Part shown: positions 55,593 to 63,902 of the stretch, piece by piece
Layout of the letters: each line of letters starts with the position of its first letter
Position numbering within the stretch: the first letter of the stretch is position 1
Assembly (NCBI RefSeq): GCF_001279525.1
Contig: NZ_LGDY01000122.1
Coordinates: 1 to 64,000, forward strand
Source: Nocardia sp. NRRL S-836
GTDB lineage: Bacteria > Actinomycetota > Actinomycetes > Mycobacteriales > Pseudonocardiaceae
DNA: 64,000 bases
Reading direction: 5' to 3'
Notes under the pieces: generated by a model
Told to the model about the DNA's origin: nothing
Database searches by the model: none
The model's input: the letters and a program-made list of their open reading frames with translations, nothing else
Made by a program: the position numbers and the translations under genes

Positions 55593-57236
55593 CTACGCCC
55601 CGCCGCCGAACGGCTTGTCGTAGCTGAGCAGGAAGTTGGCGCCGCGCCACGACAACGAGATCTGGCGCTGCATGTTCGCCTTCGTGCCGTCCTTCTTGGT
55701 CAGCTCGAGGTCCACGACGTAGTAGAACTCCTGCCGCTGGTCGGCGTTCACCAGCTTGGCCTGCTTGTAGGGCGCCCAGAAGGTCTTGAAGCCGCCCAGG
55801 CCGCCGGGGTAGTTGGCCTGGAAGTCGGCGTTGCCCATCTTCCACGCCTCTTCCGGCGAGCTGGTGGCCAGCTGCAGGTAGGCCTCCAGCAGCGCCTGGC
55901 GTTCCTCCGCCGAAGGGCTGGCGCTCCACGCGCCGGCCTTTTCGAGGATCTTCGGCTTTTCCGTGCTCGTCGGATCGGTGCTGTTCGAGGTCTGCTGCGT
56001 GGAGGTGTTCGCGCCGGCGTTGTTGTTGCCGTTGTTGCCGTTCTCGCCGCCGCCGTTCGAGATCATGCTCGCGAACATGATGCCGACCACCGCCGCGGCC
56101 ACGATGGCGATCGCGGTGTAGACGGTCGACTTCTTGCTCTTCGACGACGACAGCGGGGCCGGGCGGGACGGCTTGGGGCGCTGCGAGTACTGCGGCGCGG
56201 CGGCCGGGCGGTGTTGCTGCTGCTGGGGCTGCTGTTGCTGCTGCGCCGGGATCGCGCGCGGCGGCGTGTGCGTGTGCAGGTCGACCCTCGTCGCATTGGG
56301 CGGCGGCGGAGGCGGGAGCGCACGGGTCGCGGCCGGCTGGCGCTGGATCGGGGCGCCGCGCCACGACGGCGGGTGCGTCGGGGCGACCACGGCGGGGGTG
56401 AAGGCGGGGGCGGCCTGGCCGTTGGCGACCGAGGCGAGCGCGTCGCGGGCCTCGACCATGGTCGGGCGCTCTTCCGGCTCCGAGCGCAGCAGGCGCATCA
56501 GCAGGGCGGTCAGCGGGCCCGCGTTGCGCGGCGGGTTGACCTTGCCGGAGGCGACCTTGTGCAGCAGGGCGATGGTGTTCTCGCTCAGGCCGAACGGCGG
56601 CTCGCCCTCGATCGCGGCGTACAGCGTGGAGCCGAGGGAGAACACGTCGGACGGGCTGCCGGGGTCGTAGCCCTTGGCGACCTCGGGGGCGAGGTAGGCG
56701 GGGGTGCCGGCGAGCATGCCCGTGGCGGTGACGGTGACGTCGCCGGTCGCACGGGAGATGCCGAAGTCGGTGATCTTCACGGTGCCGTCGTCGCCGAGCA
56801 GCACGTTGCCGGGCTTGATGTCGCGGTGCACGATGCCGGCGTTGTGGGCGGCGGCCAGTGCGGAGGCCACCTGCATGCCGATGGAGGCCACGTCGCGCGG
56901 CGGCAGCGTGCCGCGTTCGGACAGCACCGCGGACAGGCTCTTCGACGGCAGGTACTCCATCACGAGCCACGGCTGGCCGTCGTCCTCGGCCACGTCGTAG
57001 ACCGCGACGGCGTGCGGGTGCTGCAGGCGCGCGGCGATGCGGCCCTCGCGCATGGCCCGTCTCTTGGCCTCGTCCACGTCGCCGTCGGCGAGTCCCGGCT
57101 GCAGGAGCAGCTGCTTGACCGCGACGGTCCGGTGCAGGCGTTCGTCGTGTGCGGTCCAGACGACGCCCATGGCACCGCTACCGATGCGCTGGCTCAATCG
57201 GTAGCGACCAGCGACCAATCGGCCATCGTCGGTCAC
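55593..57236 (-). CDS. Membrane Ser/Thr protein kinase with Gln/Pro linker
   Basis: 547 residues from GTG 57236. Kinase motifs: GSGAMGVVW (19-27), VAVKQ with Lys41, HRDIKPGNVLLGDD, ITDFGIS and GTPAYLAPE. A juxtamembrane linker rich in Pro and Gln (about 295-360) follows. It contains Q runs from CAG/CTG repeats. A transmembrane helix (about 375-395) and an Asn/Gly/Thr spacer come next, then an NTF2-like extracellular domain (LLEAYLQLATSSPEEAWKMG and on, ending KPFGGGA). It is one of three kinases of the same orientation here. It probably senses the exterior and phosphorylates nearby membrane proteins. Confidence 0.92.
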   Translation of the reverse strand: MTDDGRLVAGRYRLSQRIGSGAMGVVWTAHDERLHRTVAVKQLLLQPGLADGDVDEAKRRAMREGRIAARLQHPHAVAVYDVAEDDGQPWLVMEYLPSKSLSAVLSERGTLPPRDVASIGMQVASALAAAHNAGIVHRDIKPGNVLLGDDGTVKITDFGISRATGDVTVTATGMLAGTPAYLAPEVAKGYDPGSPSDVFSLGSTLYAAIEGEPPFGLSENTIALLHKVASGKVNPPRNAGPLTALLMRLLRSEPEERPTMVEARDALASVANGQAAPAFTPAVVAPTHPPSWRGAPIQRQPAATRALPPPPPPNATRVDLHTHTPPRAIPAQQQQQPQQQQHRPAAAPQYSQRPKPSRPAPLSSSKSKKSTVYTAIAIVAAAVVGIMFASMISNGGGENGNNGNNNAGANTSTQQTSNSTDPTSTEKPKILEKAGAWSASPSAEERQALLEAYLQLATSSPEEAWKMGNADFQANYPGGLGGFKTFWAPYKQAKLVNADQRQEFYYVVDLELTKKDGTKANMQRQISLSWRGANFLLSYDKPFGGGA

Positions 57237-57355
57237 AGTGTTGCTCCCCGCTGTGCGGTCACTTGCTCTCTGTTCAACGGCTGATCACACGTCTGGGTTC
57301 AGATCACCCATCGGTGCGAGTACCCACCTTACGAGATAACTACGTTCGAACGCGC

Positions 57356-58675
57356 TCAGGCCGACGGCGGCGGTGCCGTCGTGGTGGTCGTCGTCGTAGT
57401 CGTCGACTTCGGCGCGGTGGTCGTCGTAGTCGTCGTCGTGGTGGTCGTAGTCGTCGTGGTCGTGGTTGTGGTCGTCGTAGTGCTGGACGTCGTTTCGCGC
57501 GCCGTCGTTGCCTCGGGCGTGGTCGTCGTCACCTCGGGTGCGGACGTGGTCGTCGGCACCACCGAGGACGAGCTCACCGGCGGCGCCGACGGGGTCTGCT
57601 GCTCTTTCTTGAACACGCCCAGCACCACCATCAGACCACCGATGACCAGCAGCAGCGCCAGCACCACCGCCGCGATCACCAGCGGCCGGTTGTCCTGCTG
57701 CCTGACCGCGGGTGCCATCGGCGGCGCCGTGCGCGGCGGAGCGGTCCGCGGGGCCGCGCGGACGATGCGCGTCCGTTCGGGCTCCACGATCGCCGTCGGG
57801 TCCGGTCCCGCCACCGCGGCCAGCCCGGTGAACGACGGCGCGCTGCCGTTCGCCACCGCGGTCAGCAGCTCCCGCGCCTGCGTCATCGTCGGCCGGTCGT
57901 CGGGCTCGAAGTTCAGCAGGTACAGCAGCGTGTCGGCCAGCGGGTGGTCGACGGTCGGCGGGTTGATGCGGCCGGCCGCCACGGCGTGCAGAACACCCAG
58001 CGTGTTCTCGCTCACCCCATAGGGCGGTTCGCCCTCCATCGCGGCGAACAGCGTCGAACCGAGCGAGTAGACGTCGGAGGCCGGCGTCGGGTCCTGGCCG
58101 CGGGCGATCTCCGGCGCGAGGTAGGCGGGCGTGCCGGCGATCAGACCGGTCTTGGTGACCGTGATGTCGTCGCTGGCCCGCGAGATGCCGAAGTCGGTGA
58201 TCTTGACGATGCCGTTGTCGGCGATCAGCACGTTGCCCGGCTTCACGTCCCGGTGCACGATCCCGGCCGCGTGCGCCGCGGCGAGCGCCGCCGCGCACTG
58301 GGCGCCGATGCTGGCGACCTCGATCGGGTCCATCGGCCCGCCCTCGGCCAGCGCGTCGGCGAGGCTGTAGGACGGCAGGTACTCCATGACCAGGCACGGG
58401 ACGCCGTCCTCCTCGACCACGTCGTACACCGCGATGGCGTTCGGGTGGTGGAGCTTGGCGGCGATGCGGCCCTCGCGCATGGCGCGCTGGATGGCCTCGT
58501 CCTGCTCGACCTCGTCCAGGCCGGGCGCGAGGAGCAGCTGCTTGATCGCGACCTCGCGGCCGAGGCGTTCGTCGTGGGCGCGCCAGACGATGCCCATCGC
58601 GCCGGAGCCGATGCGGTCGAGGAAGCGGTAGCGGTCGGCGACCACCCGGCCGTCGGTGGCGTCGGACGTCGTCAC
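57356..58675 (-). CDS. Membrane Ser/Thr protein kinase with poly-Thr extracellular tail
   Basis: 439 residues from GTG 58675. Kinase motifs: GSGAMGIVW (23-31), Lys45 in VAIKQ, HRDVKPGNVLIADN, ITDFGIS and GTPAYLAPE. The transmembrane helix is at about 330-352 (NRPLVIAAVVLALLLVIGG). In place of a folded sensor domain the protein ends in a Thr-rich tail with an uninterrupted run of 24 Thr codons and a second run of nine. The tail could be heavily O-mannosylated as in other actinobacteria. Its coding DNA is a GTC/GTG microsatellite. Confidence 0.92.
   Translation of the reverse strand: MTTSDATDGRVVADRYRFLDRIGSGAMGIVWRAHDERLGREVAIKQLLLAPGLDEVEQDEAIQRAMREGRIAAKLHHPNAIAVYDVVEEDGVPCLVMEYLPSYSLADALAEGGPMDPIEVASIGAQCAAALAAAHAAGIVHRDVKPGNVLIADNGIVKITDFGISRASDDITVTKTGLIAGTPAYLAPEIARGQDPTPASDVYSLGSTLFAAMEGEPPYGVSENTLGVLHAVAAGRINPPTVDHPLADTLLYLLNFEPDDRPTMTQARELLTAVANGSAPSFTGLAAVAGPDPTAIVEPERTRIVRAAPRTAPPRTAPPMAPAVRQQDNRPLVIAAVVLALLLVIGGLMVVLGVFKKEQQTPSAPPVSSSSVVPTTTSAPEVTTTTPEATTARETTSSTTTTTTTTTTTTTTTTTTTTTTAPKSTTTTTTTTTAPPPSA
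57376..57485 (+). repeat. Trinucleotide microsatellite encoding poly-Thr
   Basis: On the plus strand GTCGTCGTAGTCGTC-type triplets (GTC, GTG, GTA) fill this stretch, broken only by TTCGGCGCG. It encodes the Thr runs at the C-terminus of the kinase at 57356-58675. Such tracts expand and contract readily. Confidence 0.8.
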
Positions 58676-58847
58676 GCGATCACCCCGGCGGTGTGGCGCA
58701 GCGATGCCCGTTCGCGCAGCGACGGGGAGAACGCGGTGGCAGCAGGTCCCACGCTCGTGCTCCTCGTGCGGTAGTCAGCGGTCGTCCGGAGTGCCCGCAC
58801 AGGGTACCCCTGTCGTGTGCGACCGGTGCGCTACCGGGGTTGATGCG

Positions 58848-59762
58848 TTACTCAGCCGGTGCGAAGAAGTCGAAGACGCCGACCGTTTGGCCGACCGTGC
58901 CACCGACGGTGTTGAGCACCGGGTCGAGCACTCCCAGGTCGACGCTCACGTCCACCGGGTTCGACGGCGTGGGCAGCGGGTTCGGCGTCGAGCTGGGCGG
59001 TGGCGGGGTCGTGGTGCCGCTCGGCGGGGGCGTCGCGGACGAGGTCGGCGGCGGAGGCGTCTGGCTCGTCGGCGGCGTGCTCGGCGTGGTGGGTGTGGGC
59101 TGCGTCTCGGACGACGGCGACGGCGTGCTCACGACCGGCGGCTGCGTGGGCTGCTGCACCGGCTGCTGGGTCTGCTGCTGCGTCGGGCGCTGCTGCTGCG
59201 GCTGCTGGGTGTACGGGGCGACCCTGACCTGCTCGGTCGTCGGGGCGGCGCTCGCCGTCTCGGTCTCGTCGGCCTGCTGCGTCTTGTTCGACGGCAGCTT
59301 CACGACGCCCTCGGTGCCGGTGCTCGCGCCACGCGCTTGAGCGCGCTCGTCGAACCGCACCTGGGCGAGCGGGCGCTCGTCGGGCGAGGACAGCCAGGAG
59401 GAGGCACCGAACGCGACGGTGCCGCAGAGCACCACGCCACCGCTGGCCGCCACGGCGAGCTTGCCGACGGTGAACCCGCCGCTCTGCGTGTCGTCGGCCC
59501 GGCCCTCACGGCGCAGCAGCTCGGTGATGTGCAGCTCCTTGGCGGGCTGCTTGCGCGGCTTGCTGCCGGGGTGCTTCGGGTCCGGCGTCCGCACCGCCTT
59601 GAACTTGATCGTCGGCTCGAAGGCCTCGGGGGTGATGTCGTCCGTGATCACCGGGATCGGCATGGTCTCTGCCTCGCGGCGAGCGATCAGCTCGGCGACG
59701 GACAGCTGCCCGGTCGACTCGGCCGAACCGTTCAACCGCCGACGATGGTCCTCAATCGACAC
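58848..59762 (-). CDS. Single-pass membrane protein with SVAELI motif and Pro/Thr/Gln tail
   Basis: 304 residues from GTG 59762. The N-terminal cytoplasmic part contains LSVAELIARREAE at residues 20-32, then a basic Lys/Pro segment (KHPGSKPRKQPAKE) and a second ITELLRREG motif. A transmembrane helix (about 97-117) follows, then a disordered extracellular region of Gln, Pro, Thr, Ser and a final short hydrophobic stretch. The protein at 59928 begins with a related SVAELI motif. It lies directly upstream of the three kinases and may be a substrate. No known enzyme. Confidence 0.65.
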   Translation of the reverse strand: MSIEDHRRRLNGSAESTGQLSVAELIARREAETMPIPVITDDITPEAFEPTIKFKAVRTPDPKHPGSKPRKQPAKELHITELLRREGRADDTQSGGFTVGKLAVAASGGVVLCGTVAFGASSWLSSPDERPLAQVRFDERAQARGASTGTEGVVKLPSNKTQQADETETASAAPTTEQVRVAPYTQQPQQQRPTQQQTQQPVQQPTQPPVVSTPSPSSETQPTPTTPSTPPTSQTPPPPTSSATPPPSGTTTPPPPSSTPNPLPTPSNPVDVSVDLGVLDPVLNTVGGTVGQTVGVFDFFAPAE

Positions 59763-59927
59763 CGCTCGTTCACCCTTCCAGGCTTGTCATGCGCACTGGC
59801 GGGACCATGGATACCGAATCGTGACCCGAGATGTAACCCCTTCGGGGGATTTTTCACGATCTGACTTCGGTATTCGCGACGAGCGGTCACCGTTCGACTG
59901 CGAACGGCGAACTGAGTGGGGCGCGGC

Positions 59928-60761
59928 CTAACTCCGCTGCGCCGAAAGGACCTCGGTCCCGATGATCCGCGGCTGGGTCGTGTCGGTCAGCCAGAAGAGC
60001 TGTTCGATGCGCAGCCAGCTGCCGTTGCGCTCCTGCATCGACACCACCGCGAGCACCGAGCCGTCGGGCCGCAGCGAGGTCTGGTCCACGTTGACCGTCT
60101 GGATCATGCCCCAGGCCTCGACGAACTCCCGCGGGTTCGTGCCGACGAGGTCGGGGGACAGCAGCTTGGCCGCCGAGTTCGGCCTGGTCGTGAGCAGCTC
60201 GTAGAACCGCTTCACCACGTCCACCTGCGGCTGAGGGCCGGTCGAGACCAGCGGCGTGGCCGGTTCGGCGGAGGGCTCGCCGGACGGGCCGGTCGACGGT
60301 GTGGCCTGCGTCAGCAGCAACGCGGACGGCTGTGGCATGGGCACCTCGGGAGCGGTCCGCAGCGGCGTGTGCTCGCTCGGCAGCTGGGCGGACAGGACGT
60401 CCGGCCGCAGCGCGCTCGCACCGGACAGCGCGACGGGGCGTTCGGTGACCGCGATGCCGAAGTTCGGCGGGCGGTTTGCCACGAGGACCGCCGCGCTCAC
60501 CACCGACGAGATCAGCAGGGCCGCGCCGGTCAGCACGCCCGCGACCTTGGCCACGCGGCTGTTCCTGGCGCGCCGGCGGCGGCGGGGGCTGACCGGTGCC
60601 ACGAACTCCGTGGGACCGAGCAGCGACGCGACGAGCGCGTCGGTCGCCGCCTCGTCGGGGGACGGGATGCGCACCGGGCCGGGCTGTTGCTTGATCAGCT
60701 CGGCCACGCTGATCGATCCGGTGCGGTTGTGACGCCGTCCGGTCGTCGCGGGACGCTGCAC
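59928..60761 (-). CDS. Single-pass membrane protein with SVAELI motif and NTF2-like domain
   Basis: 277 residues from GTG 60761. It has ISVAELIKQQ at residues 17-26, a basic segment RRRRRARNSR before the transmembrane helix (about 73-95, VLTGAALLISSVVSAAVLVA), a Pro/Ser spacer and a C-terminal domain (about 180-277) with VVKRFYELLTTRPNSAAKLL and RIEQLFWLTDT, an NTF2/SnoaL-like pattern. Similar extracellular domains are seen in two of the nearby kinases. Function unknown. Confidence 0.7.
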   Translation of the reverse strand: MQRPATTGRRHNRTGSISVAELIKQQPGPVRIPSPDEAATDALVASLLGPTEFVAPVSPRRRRRARNSRVAKVAGVLTGAALLISSVVSAAVLVANRPPNFGIAVTERPVALSGASALRPDVLSAQLPSEHTPLRTAPEVPMPQPSALLLTQATPSTGPSGEPSAEPATPLVSTGPQPQVDVVKRFYELLTTRPNSAAKLLSPDLVGTNPREFVEAWGMIQTVNVDQTSLRPDGSVLAVVSMQERNGSWLRIEQLFWLTDTTQPRIIGTEVLSAQRS

Positions 60762-60934
60762 TGTCCTGGCCCTCCGTACTGTCCGTGGTCACCTGAAGAC
60801 GTACCGTGGCCTCACGCGGCAACGCCAGTTTCTCGGCCGACTTCAGCCGTACGTGGCGTCCAGCGGGACTCAGGATTCGCTCGAAGGTGTTACCTACTAC
60901 GGTCGGTAGTTCGGAGCCTGACCTTGAGTGGTGC

Positions 60935-61780
60935 TCACCCGCCGGGTTTCAACCGTTCACCGTTGATCAACGGCAGCTCGCCGAGCGTGAAGCTCAGCTC
61001 CCGCTTCTCCTGGGCGGTCGAGCCGTCCTTCCTCGTGACCTGCAGCAGGCTCACGGTCAGGCCCTTGCTCGGGTCGACCACGATCTCCTTGACCTCGATC
61101 AGCGAGATGTCGGCGAGGCGGCCCTCCAGCAGGGTGCCGGCGTTCGCGCGCACGGTGTCGGTGGTCAGCGCGAACGCGGTGTCCGCGTTCGTCACCATCT
61201 GCTGGTAGAAGTTCTCGGTCCGCTGGGCGATCGCCGTGCCGTCCACGACCGGCGCCTGCGAGACCGGCACCGTCGTGATGACGGGCGGGGCCGGACCGGT
61301 CGGCTTGCCGCCGGTGCCGGGGGAGGGGCTGCGGGTGCCGCTGCTGCGCGGTGCCGCTGAGCCGCCGGTGCCGGGCACCGGCACGGCGTGGCCGGTGTGC
61401 GCGGCGGAAGGCCGGTCGCCGGTGGTCGACGGACTGGTGGCGGTCGTCAGCGCGGAGATCAGCGGCACGTCGGAGGGGTAGCCCGGCAGGCCGATCCGCT
61501 CGACCTCGCCGCCGCCGCTGACGAGCTTGGCGGCGGCGACGCTCAGCCCGACCAGCACGAGCACCGAGGACACGACGGCGAACCAGGCCGCTCGCTTCCA
61601 CGTGCGCGGCGGCGTGACGGACGCCGGGACCATGCCGATGTTGAACTTGCGCAGCCCGTCGGTGTCGGTGAGCGGGTCGATCGGACGGCTGCGGGGCAGT
61701 GGGATGCGGTCACCCCCGACGACGGGTCGCTGGTGCGCGACACCGACGTCGACACGATGTTTGCCCGGCTGTTCGTCCAT
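60935..61780 (-). CDS. Single-pass membrane protein with NTF2-like extracellular domain
   Basis: 281 residues from ATG 61780. A short cytoplasmic part is followed by a transmembrane helix (about 66-86, AAWFAVVSSVLVLVGLSVAA), a Pro/Thr/Gly spacer and a domain (about 185-281) with RTENFYQQMVTNADTAFALT and KRELSFTLGELPLINGERL. The domain resembles, in layout, that of the 59928 protein and of the kinases. It is the farthest member of the membrane-protein/kinase set. No catalytic residues are evident. Confidence 0.7.
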   Translation of the reverse strand: MDEQPGKHRVDVGVAHQRPVVGGDRIPLPRSRPIDPLTDTDGLRKFNIGMVPASVTPPRTWKRAAWFAVVSSVLVLVGLSVAAAKLVSGGGEVERIGLPGYPSDVPLISALTTATSPSTTGDRPSAAHTGHAVPVPGTGGSAAPRSSGTRSPSPGTGGKPTGPAPPVITTVPVSQAPVVDGTAIAQRTENFYQQMVTNADTAFALTTDTVRANAGTLLEGRLADISLIEVKEIVVDPSKGLTVSLLQVTRKDGSTAQEKRELSFTLGELPLINGERLKPGG

Positions 61781-61882
61781 CCCGACACCCCTCTGCGATG
61801 CAACCAGGGTAGGGCCGTTCAGACGCGCGAAACCAACCTGAAGGGGTAATTCAAGACGAGTGACACCCGTAAGTGTGAACTT

Positions 61883-62209
61883 CTACCGGGGCGGCAGCTG
61901 AGCTTGCCCGCCGTTCAACTGCTTGTGCGTGCGCTGCACGCCATTCAGCGCCGCGAGACCGCTGCCGCCGGCGATCAGCGCACCGATGACGTCGGCGCTG
62001 AGGGTGTCACCGTTGGTGATCAACAACCCGATCACCGCACCCGCGGTGGTGATGATGGCGGTCTTCCAGCGCGCGCGGACGAACTGCGCGACAGGTGCTC
62101 CGGCGGCGCCCTTCTTGCCGGCGGCCGAACCGAGCATGCCCAGGTATGCGTCGTGTGCCAAGGCGGCGAGCAGGCCGGCGATGGCGATGAGTGCGGCGAT
62201 GAGGCCCAT
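61883..62209 (-). CDS. Small two-helix membrane protein (holin-like size)
   Basis: 108 residues from ATG 62209, close after TGGAGG. Hydrophobic segment [20 protein letters not shown] at the N-terminus, a basic loop (GKKG, RARWK), then a second helix [15 protein letters not shown] and an amphipathic Ala/Gly-rich end. Size and two-helix pattern resemble phage-holin-like proteins, but there are no phage neighbours and the similarity is only structural. It diverges from the deacetylase gene. Confidence 0.65.
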   Translation of the reverse strand: MGLIAALIAIAGLLAALAHDAYLGMLGSAAGKKGAAGAPVAQFVRARWKTAIITTAGAVIGLLITNGDTLSADVIGALIAGGSGLAALNGVQRTHKQLNGGQAQLPPR

Positions 62210-62248
62210 GCCTCCAGTGTGCCCCCAGATTTTTTCGGTGGACCATCC

Positions 62249-63331
62249 GTGATCGCCCTGATATCGAGTGGCGTGGACATGTTCTGGCACGACGACTGCC
62301 TTGAGCACGACGCCGGCGAGGGCCTGTGGGAGCTGCCCGGCTCCTGGCCGTGGCTGGACGTCGCCGAGCCGCACCCGGAGAACGCGGCACGGTTGCGCAC
62401 GTTCCGGCACGCGCTGACGCACGGCCCGGTGGCCGGGCACCTGAAGTGGCACGAGGGCCGCCATGCGTCCGTCGACGAGCTTCTGCGCGTGCACACCGCT
62501 GAGCACCTGGACTCGTTGCGCGTGTCCGCGCGTGTGCCGCTGGAGGTGAACACGGTCGTCGGGCCGGAGACGTGGGGCGCGGTGTGCGCGGCGGCAGGGA
62601 CGTCGCTGGCCGCCTTGGAGTCCGGTGCCCCGCTGGCGTACGCGCTGGTGCGGCCGCCCGGTCACCACGCGCAGCCGTCGATGGCGGACGGCTACTGCTT
62701 CGTGAACAACGCCGCACTGGTGGCCGAGACCGCGCGCCGTCAGGGGATGCGGGTCGCGGTGCTGGACTGGGACGTCCACCACGGCAACGGCACCCAGGAG
62801 GTGTTCTACGACCGCCCGGACGTGCTGACGATCTCGGTGCACATGCGGCACGGCGCGTGGGGCCCGAACCATCCGCAGACGGGCGCGCCCTCGGAGGTGG
62901 GCGCCGACGGCCGGAACGTGAACATCGAGCTGTCGCTGGGCGCGGGCGACACGGCGTACCTGCGCGCGTTGGACGAGATCGCGCTCCCGTTGCTGCGCGA
63001 CTTCGCACCGGACCTGCTGGTGTGCGCGTCCGGGTTCGACGGGTCGGCGTTCGACCCGAACGGCCGGCACAACCTCACCGCCGCCGGGTACCGGGAAATC
63101 GGGCGGCGGGTGGCCTCGTTCGGAGCGCGGGTGGTGCTCACCCAGGAGGGCGGCTACCTGCGCGGGTACAGCGCGTTGTGCCTGCACGCGCTGGTGGAAG
63201 GCCTGTTGCTGCTGCCGGAGCCGTTGCTGGCGGACCCACTGGCCTACGTGCCGGACGACAGTCAGCTGGTGGACGCCGACTTCGCGCGGGTGCTCGCGGC
63301 CCTGCGGCCTTTTTGGCCCGGCGTCCTGTGA
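62249..63331 (+). CDS. Histone deacetylase-family amidohydrolase
   Basis: About 360 residues of the arginase/deacetylase fold. It has the tandem His of the active site in [17 protein letters not shown], zinc ligands Asp and His in [18 protein letters not shown], the third ligand Asp in [14 protein letters not shown], and EGGYLRGY near the end. Class II HDAC-like bacterial enzymes hydrolyse acetyl-lysine or acetylpolyamines. The start is uncertain. GTG 62249, GTG 62273 and ATG 62279 are in frame and none has a clear ribosome-binding site. Its stop lies inside the hairpin GGCCCGGCGT/ACGCCGGGCC (63315-63340). Confidence 0.87.
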   Translation: MIALISSGVDMFWHDDCLEHDAGEGLWELPGSWPWLDVAEPHPENAARLRTFRHALTHGPVAGHLKWHEGRHASVDELLRVHTAEHLDSLRVSARVPLEVNTVVGPETWGAVCAAAGTSLAALESGAPLAYALVRPPGHHAQPSMADGYCFVNNAALVAETARRQGMRVAVLDWDVHHGNGTQEVFYDRPDVLTISVHMRHGAWGPNHPQTGAPSEVGADGRNVNIELSLGAGDTAYLRALDEIALPLLRDFAPDLLVCASGFDGSAFDPNGRHNLTAAGYREIGRRVASFGARVVLTQEGGYLRGYSALCLHALVEGLLLLPEPLLADPLAYVPDDSQLVDADFARVLAALRPFWPGVL

Positions 63332-63349
63332 CGCCGGGCCGGTGGCGTC

Positions 63350-63607
63350 CTACCTGCCGAGCGGGCCGCGGCCCATCTTGAGCAGGGTCAGCGCGAGGTC
63401 CTTGCCCTCGGGGCCCAGCGGCTTGTAGCGGTTGAGCACGTCGATCTCGCGGTTGTGCACGATCTTCGTGCCGCCGGCCGCCATCCGGGCCGCGCCGATG
63501 ATCTTGGAGATCTCGACCCTGCGCTGGATCAGCCGCAGTATCTCGGCGTCCAGGTGGTCGATCTCCTCGCGCAGCTCGTTGATGTCGGGTGCGGTGGTGG
63601 ATTCCAT
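63350..63607 (-). CDS. Chorismate mutase (AroQ-delta type)
   Basis: 85 residues from ATG 63607 (GAGAGG upstream). It is an all-helical AroQ fold: REEIDHLDAEILRLIQRRVEISKIIG supplies the N-terminal Arg and the second Arg/Lys of the active site, and GTKIVHNREIDVLNRY the rest. It converts chorismate to prephenate for Phe and Tyr. The counterpart in M. tuberculosis, Rv0948c, is activated by binding DAHP synthase and also lies next to uvrD1. A Phe-rich leader peptide and hairpin precede the gene. Confidence 0.93.
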   Translation of the reverse strand: MESTTAPDINELREEIDHLDAEILRLIQRRVEISKIIGAARMAAGGTKIVHNREIDVLNRYKPLGPEGKDLALTLLKMGRGPLGR

Positions 63608-63649
63608 CGTGGTGACCTCTCGACTCTTCGAGTCCTGGCCCGGAAGCAG

Positions 63650-63683
63650 CGAAGCCCCGGGGTCCGAGGACTCCGGGGCTTCG
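63650..63683 (-). terminator. Candidate attenuator hairpin upstream of chorismate mutase
   Basis: On the minus strand CGAAGCCCCGG pairs with CCGGGGCTTCG (63650-63660 and 63673-63683) around a short inner stem with loop CTCG. It lies between the leader peptide stop (63695) and the chorismate mutase start (63607). In an attenuator it would terminate transcription when Phe-tRNA is plentiful. The structure is seen; its regulatory use is inferred. Confidence 0.65.
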
Positions 63684-63694
63684 TGGTGGCTTTG

Positions 63695-63763
63695 TCAGCG
63701 CTGGACGACCACGGGAGCCGGAGTCCGGATCCCGTAGAAAAACTCGAAGAACGTCGCGCGCAC
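63695..63763 (-). CDS. Phe-rich leader peptide of chorismate mutase
   Basis: A 22-codon frame from GTG 63763 to a TGA at 63697-63695 reads VRATFFEFFYGIRTPAP then VVVQR. The sequence FFEFFY (four Phe and one Tyr in six residues) near the N-terminus is the design of aromatic amino acid leader peptides such as pheL. A strong hairpin follows 11 bases after the stop and the chorismate mutase gene starts 87 bases after it. Ribosome stalling at Phe or Tyr codons would favour read-through. The ribosome-binding site is weak (TGGGA). Too short for routine gene callers. Confidence 0.7.
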   Translation of the reverse strand: MRATFFEFFYGIRTPAPVVVQR

Positions 63764-63902
63764 GGTCCCAGTGTTGCACAGGAGCGGTGGCCGGTGCCAA
63801 GAGCGGGCTCAGCAGGTGGGACGTCCCGTACGGAGGTTCTTCTCGAACACATGGTCGGGCGGTGCCGATTTCGTCGGTGCCGCCCGGTACCGTGGATGAA
63901 CG

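Noticed and set aside
61883..62209. Prophage remnant around the holin-like small protein
   Set aside because: No integrase, lysin or structural phage genes nearby; two hydrophobic helices alone are not enough.
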